The notes under the pieces were generated by a model. The model saw nothing but the letters and a program-made list of their open reading frames with translations, did not search any database and was not told the DNA's origin. Source: RSA11 sp965652565 (GTDB lineage Bacteria; Actinomycetota; Thermoleophilia; Solirubrobacterales; 70-9). Taken from it: 15,228 nt of DNA. The position numbers and the translations under genes were made by a program. Shown here one piece after another: positions 12,354-15,228 of this stretch. Each line of letters opens with the position of its first letter. The stretch's first letter is position 1. The DNA is taken from the NCBI GenBank assembly GCA_965652565.1, contig CBFGWL010000070.1, positions 1 through 15,228 of the forward strand, read 5' to 3'.

Positions 12354-15026
12354 GTGGCCGCGCGCGCCTCGGTGACCGCGCCGTCCGCCGGCGCCCCCGA
12401 TGCCGGGGGCGAGCAGGGCGCCGCTCCGCTCGCGGAGATCGATCGCGACACGCGGCTGCTCGAGACGCTGTTCGCCGACGTGCTCGCCGAACAGGTCGGC
12501 GAGCACTTCCGCGATGAGCTCTTTACGCTGCGCGATCGCGCCGCCGCCTGGCGCGCGGGCGACGAGGAGGCCGGCCGCCGGCTGATCCAGTTCTTGCGCG
12601 AGCGCTCCCCCGCCGAGCTGGAGCCCTTCGTCCGCGCCTGCGCGATCCAGCTTCACCTCGCGAACATCGCCGAGGAGCTCGAGCGCCTGCGCCGCCGCCG
12701 CTGGCACGACCGCCACTCCGGCCGCGGCCAGCCCGAGTCCCTGGCCGCGCTCGCCTCGGACCAGGTGACCACCTCCACCGCCGCGATCCGCGAGGCACTC
12801 GAGCAGCTCGACATCGTGCTCGTGCTGACCGCGCACCCCACCGAGGCCATGCGGCGCTCGGTCTTCAACCACCACCAACGCGTCGCCGCGCTCACCGAGC
12901 AGCTCGACGACCCGCGCGTCGGCGCCGGGCGCCGGGCGGCGCTCGAGGCCGAGCTGCGCGAGGCGCTCACGCTGTGGTGGCAGACCGACGAGATCCGCCG
13001 CAACCGCCCGCTGGTGGAGGACGAGGTGCGGCGCAACCTCATGTTCTTCGAGGCCGTCCTCTTCGACGCCGTGCCCGACGTGTACCGCGAGCTCGGCACG
13101 CGCTTCGGCTTCCCCTGGCCGCCCGAGCGCCCCGTGCTGCGTTTCGGCAGCTGGGCGGGCGGCGACATGGACGGGAACCCGGCGGTCGACGCCAAGTCGG
13201 TGACGCGCACGCTCGAGCTGCACCGCCGCCTCGCCCTGCGCCTCCTGCGCAGCCGCGTCCGCGAGCTCGCCGCCCTGTGGTCGCAGGCCGACCGGCGCAT
13301 CCAGCTCAGCGACGAGCTCGTCGCCTCGGTGGAGGCCGACGAGCGCGAGCTCGGCATGCAGGGCCGCAACCGCAACCGCGGCGAGACCTTCCGCCGCAAG
13401 CTCACCCTGATCGGCGAGCGCCTCGAGCGCACGGCCTCCGGGCAGGCGGGTGGCTACCCCACCCCCGATGACCTGCTCGCCGACCTCGAGCTCCTGCACC
13501 GCAGCACGGGCTCGCGCTGGGTGGCGGGCGGCGCGCTCGCCCGGCTCATGACCCAGGTGCGCGCCTTCGGCTTCCACATCGCTGCGCTCGACCTGCGCCA
13601 GTCGGCGCCGGCCCTGCGCGCGACCGTGGCCCGCCATCTCCCCGGCTTCGAGGAGCTCGACGAGGAGGGTCGCCAGCGCGCGCTGGCCGAGGCGATCGCG
13701 CAGCTGCCCGACGCCGCGCTCGAGCCCGACCCCGACGACTCCGTCGGCCTCAGCTTCCAGGCCGTGGCGCACGGCATGCGCGCCCACGGTCCGCAGGCGC
13801 TCGGGCGCATCGTGATCTCGATGGTCGCGAGCCCGTCCGACGTGCTCTCCGCCGTCTATCTCGCGCGGCGCGCCGGGATCGGCAGCAAGCTCCCGGCCCT
13901 CCCCGTGGTGCCGCTCTTCGAGACGGTCGAGGACCTGCGCCAGGCGAGCGCGACGATGGAGGCGCTCTACGCGACGCCCGCCTACAACGAGCACCTGGCC
14001 GCGCTCGACCGCGTCCAGGAGATCATGCTCGGGTACTCGGACTCGGCCAAGGACGGCGGGCTGATCGCCAGCCAGTGGGAGCTCTACCACGTGCAGGAGC
14101 TGCTCGTGCGCTCCGGGGACGAGCACGGCGTGGCCGTCCGCTTCTTCCACGGCCGCGGCGGCCCCGGCTCGCGCGGCGGCGGGCGCACCCACCGGGCGAT
14201 CCTCGCGCAGCCGGCGCACACGATCAGCGGCCAGATCGCGATCACCGAGCAGGGCGAGGTCATCTCGCAGCGCTACTCGCACGCCGAGCTCGCGCAGCGC
14301 TCGCTCGAGCAGACGGTCTCCGCCGTGCTGCTCGCCTCGGCGAACGGCGACGGCGACGTGCCGGTCGAGTTCCGCGCCGAGGCCCAGCGCCTTGCGAGCC
14401 GCTCGCGCGAGGTCTACCAGGAGCTGCTCAACCGCCCCGACTTCTTCCGCTTCATGCAGCAGATCACGCCGCTCGACGCGCTCGCCGACCTCAACATCGG
14501 CAGCCGCCCCACCTCACGCCCCGACGGGCGCCGCGGGCTCGAGTCGCTGCGCGCGATCCCGTGGGTGTTCGCGTGGATGCAGAACCGCCTGCTGCTGCCG
14601 AACTGGTACGGCGCCGGCACCGCCCTCGCCGAGGGCGACGACGAGCTGCACCGCGAGATGCGCGAGCGCTGGCCGTTCTTCCAGGCCCTGTACTCGAACC
14701 TCGAGATGTCCCTGTACAAGGCGGACCTCGGCGTCGCCGAGCGCTACATGACGCTGAGCGACGGCGGCGGCGAGCTGTGGAACGAGATCCGCGACGAGCA
14801 CGAGCGGGTGCGCGCGGCGATGGAGGCGATCAGCGGCGGCCGCGGCCTGCTCGCGGACTCCCCGAGGCTGCTCGCCCGGCTGCGCCACCGCAACCCGTGG
14901 ACCGACCCGCTCTCCCATATGCAGGTCGATCTGCTGAGCCGCGTGCGCGCCGGCGACGACGGCGCCAACCCGCTGCTCCTGCAGACGATCGCGGGCATCG
15001 CGGCCGGGATGCGCAACACCGGCTGA
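12354..15026 (+). CDS. ppc: Phosphoenolpyruvate carboxylase
   Basis: 890 residues, full length. Carboxylates PEP with bicarbonate to oxaloacetate, refilling the TCA cycle. Motifs: VLTAHPTEA (157-165) with catalytic H161, GSWAGGDMDGNP (265-276), GYSDSAKDGG (560-569), the mobile loop FHGRGGPGSRGGG (598-610), and the C-terminal RNTG that is needed for effector binding and activity in the family. The loop is slightly unusual; GRGG(S/T)(I/V)GRGG is commoner. The GTG start at 12354 has a ribosome site, GAGG, that overlaps the pfkB stop codon, so translation is probably coupled. The first about 25 residues are a low-complexity Ala/Gly stretch before LAEIDRDTRLLETLF, so a later start cannot be excluded. 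Pyk, encoded on the other strand nearby, competes for the same substrate. Confidence 0.96.
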   Translation: MAARASVTAPSAGAPDAGGEQGAAPLAEIDRDTRLLETLFADVLAEQVGEHFRDELFTLRDRAAAWRAGDEEAGRRLIQFLRERSPAELEPFVRACAIQLHLANIAEELERLRRRRWHDRHSGRGQPESLAALASDQVTTSTAAIREALEQLDIVLVLTAHPTEAMRRSVFNHHQRVAALTEQLDDPRVGAGRRAALEAELREALTLWWQTDEIRRNRPLVEDEVRRNLMFFEAVLFDAVPDVYRELGTRFGFPWPPERPVLRFGSWAGGDMDGNPAVDAKSVTRTLELHRRLALRLLRSRVRELAALWSQADRRIQLSDELVASVEADERELGMQGRNRNRGETFRRKLTLIGERLERTASGQAGGYPTPDDLLADLELLHRSTGSRWVAGGALARLMTQVRAFGFHIAALDLRQSAPALRATVARHLPGFEELDEEGRQRALAEAIAQLPDAALEPDPDDSVGLSFQAVAHGMRAHGPQALGRIVISMVASPSDVLSAVYLARRAGIGSKLPALPVVPLFETVEDLRQASATMEALYATPAYNEHLAALDRVQEIMLGYSDSAKDGGLIASQWELYHVQELLVRSGDEHGVAVRFFHGRGGPGSRGGGRTHRAILAQPAHTISGQIAITEQGEVISQRYSHAELAQRSLEQTVSAVLLASANGDGDVPVEFRAEAQRLASRSREVYQELLNRPDFFRFMQQITPLDALADLNIGSRPTSRPDGRRGLESLRAIPWVFAWMQNRLLLPNWYGAGTALAEGDDELHREMRERWPFFQALYSNLEMSLYKADLGVAERYMTLSDGGGELWNEIRDEHERVRAAMEAISGGRGLLADSPRLLARLRHRNPWTDPLSHMQVDLLSRVRAGDDGANPLLLQTIAGIAAGMRNTG

Positions 15027-15036
15027 TCACTTCGCA

Positions 15037-15052
15037 CGCGCCCACGGGCGCG
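15037..15052. other. Short GC hairpin between ppc and the aldolase gene
   Basis: CGCGCCC-AC-GGGCGCG forms a 7-bp stem 10 bp after the ppc stop. There is no T-run, so it is at best a weak or processing signal between ppc and the next gene. The rest of the 78-bp gap holds only the ribosome site for that gene. Confidence 0.35.
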
Positions 15053-15104
15053 AGTCCTCAAGCGCCCAGAGCGCGCAACACCACCCCAACGCAAGGAGAA
15101 GAAG

Positions 15105-15228
15105 ATGGAGACCACTACGAGCGCCACGCAGCAGAAGTCGCTGCTCGACACGCTCAACCCCGGCAAGCGCACACGCCTGCACCGCCTGCTCTTCGAGTTC
15201 GGCCCGGGCAACGGCACGCTCATGCTGC
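15105..15228 (+). CDS. Probable class I fructose-bisphosphate aldolase, N-terminus (cut by window end)
   Basis: Begins at ATG 15105 with AAGGAG 6 bp upstream and is open to the last base, giving 41 residues. After a polar N-terminus the segment LDTLNPGKRTRLHRLL, followed by GPGNGTLMLL, resembles the start of DhnA/FbaB-type class I fructose-bisphosphate aldolases, in which a P(I/L)DQGLEHGP segment would come next, beyond the window. Such enzymes split fructose 1,6-bisphosphate into two triose phosphates through a lysine Schiff base. The neighbouring PfkB-type kinase, ppc and pyk support a glycolytic role. The catalytic part is not visible, so the call rests on a short match and on context. Confidence 0.65.
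   Translation, partial: METTTSATQQKSLLDTLNPGKRTRLHRLLFEFGPGNGTLML

Noticed and set aside
11238..14282. 1014-codon minus-strand frame opposite pfkB and ppc
   Set aside because: It is fully antisense to two well-recognised enzymes, and its composition is typical of a shadow frame in GC-rich DNA.

Overview
This is a very GC-rich window with dense, short-spaced operons, GTG starts and strong C/G preference at third codon positions. It suggests a high-GC actinobacterium. The gene set would suit Thermoleophilia/Solirubrobacterales, but that placement is an impression from protein resemblance, not a test.

Left edge (1-640): the 3' end of a ROK-family sugar kinase/regulator gene on the + strand runs tail-to-tail into a long minus-strand operon. 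About 200 bp of palindromic repeats separate them.

Minus-strand operon (8705 down to 640): eight genes are packed with four 4-bp overlaps and no gap above 16 bp. In order of transcription they are ispH (last step of the MEP isoprenoid pathway), an inositol-3-phosphate synthase, a UbiA-type prenyltransferase (EboC-like), a xylose-isomerase-like TIM-barrel enzyme, EboA, a TatD-type hydrolase (EboB), a second TIM-barrel enzyme (EboE) and an alkaline-phosphatase-superfamily enzyme (EboF). This is an ebo-type cluster. It lacks the usual EboD (3-dehydroquinate-synthase-like cyclase) and has a different NAD-dependent cyclase, the inositol phosphate synthase. Together the genes suggest production or handling of a prenylated cyclitol: isoprenoid supply, cyclitol formation, prenyl transfer, TIM-barrel tailoring and phosphate removal. 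The ispH promoter has a perfect TTGACA box and places the transcript start on the GTG codon, so the mRNA may be leaderless.

Middle (8706-9792): about 1.1 kb without a convincing protein gene, but full of structure. A divergent promoter could drive a + strand RNA whose long rod-like fold is supported by a G-U pair. It is followed by seven 41-bp palindromes at an almost exact 71-bp period, a GC-rich 38-41-bp repeat, and three 28-bp hairpin repeats that reach the stop codon of pyk.

Right side (9793-15228): a central-carbon block. Pyruvate kinase is on the minus strand. Divergent from it on the + strand are a PfkB-type phosphosugar kinase, phosphoenolpyruvate carboxylase and the start of what looks like a class I fructose-bisphosphate aldolase, cut by the window end. 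The 150-bp space between pyk and pfkB carries a clear + strand promoter and a perfect 14-bp palindrome. The block puts enzymes around fructose phosphates and the PEP node next to each other.
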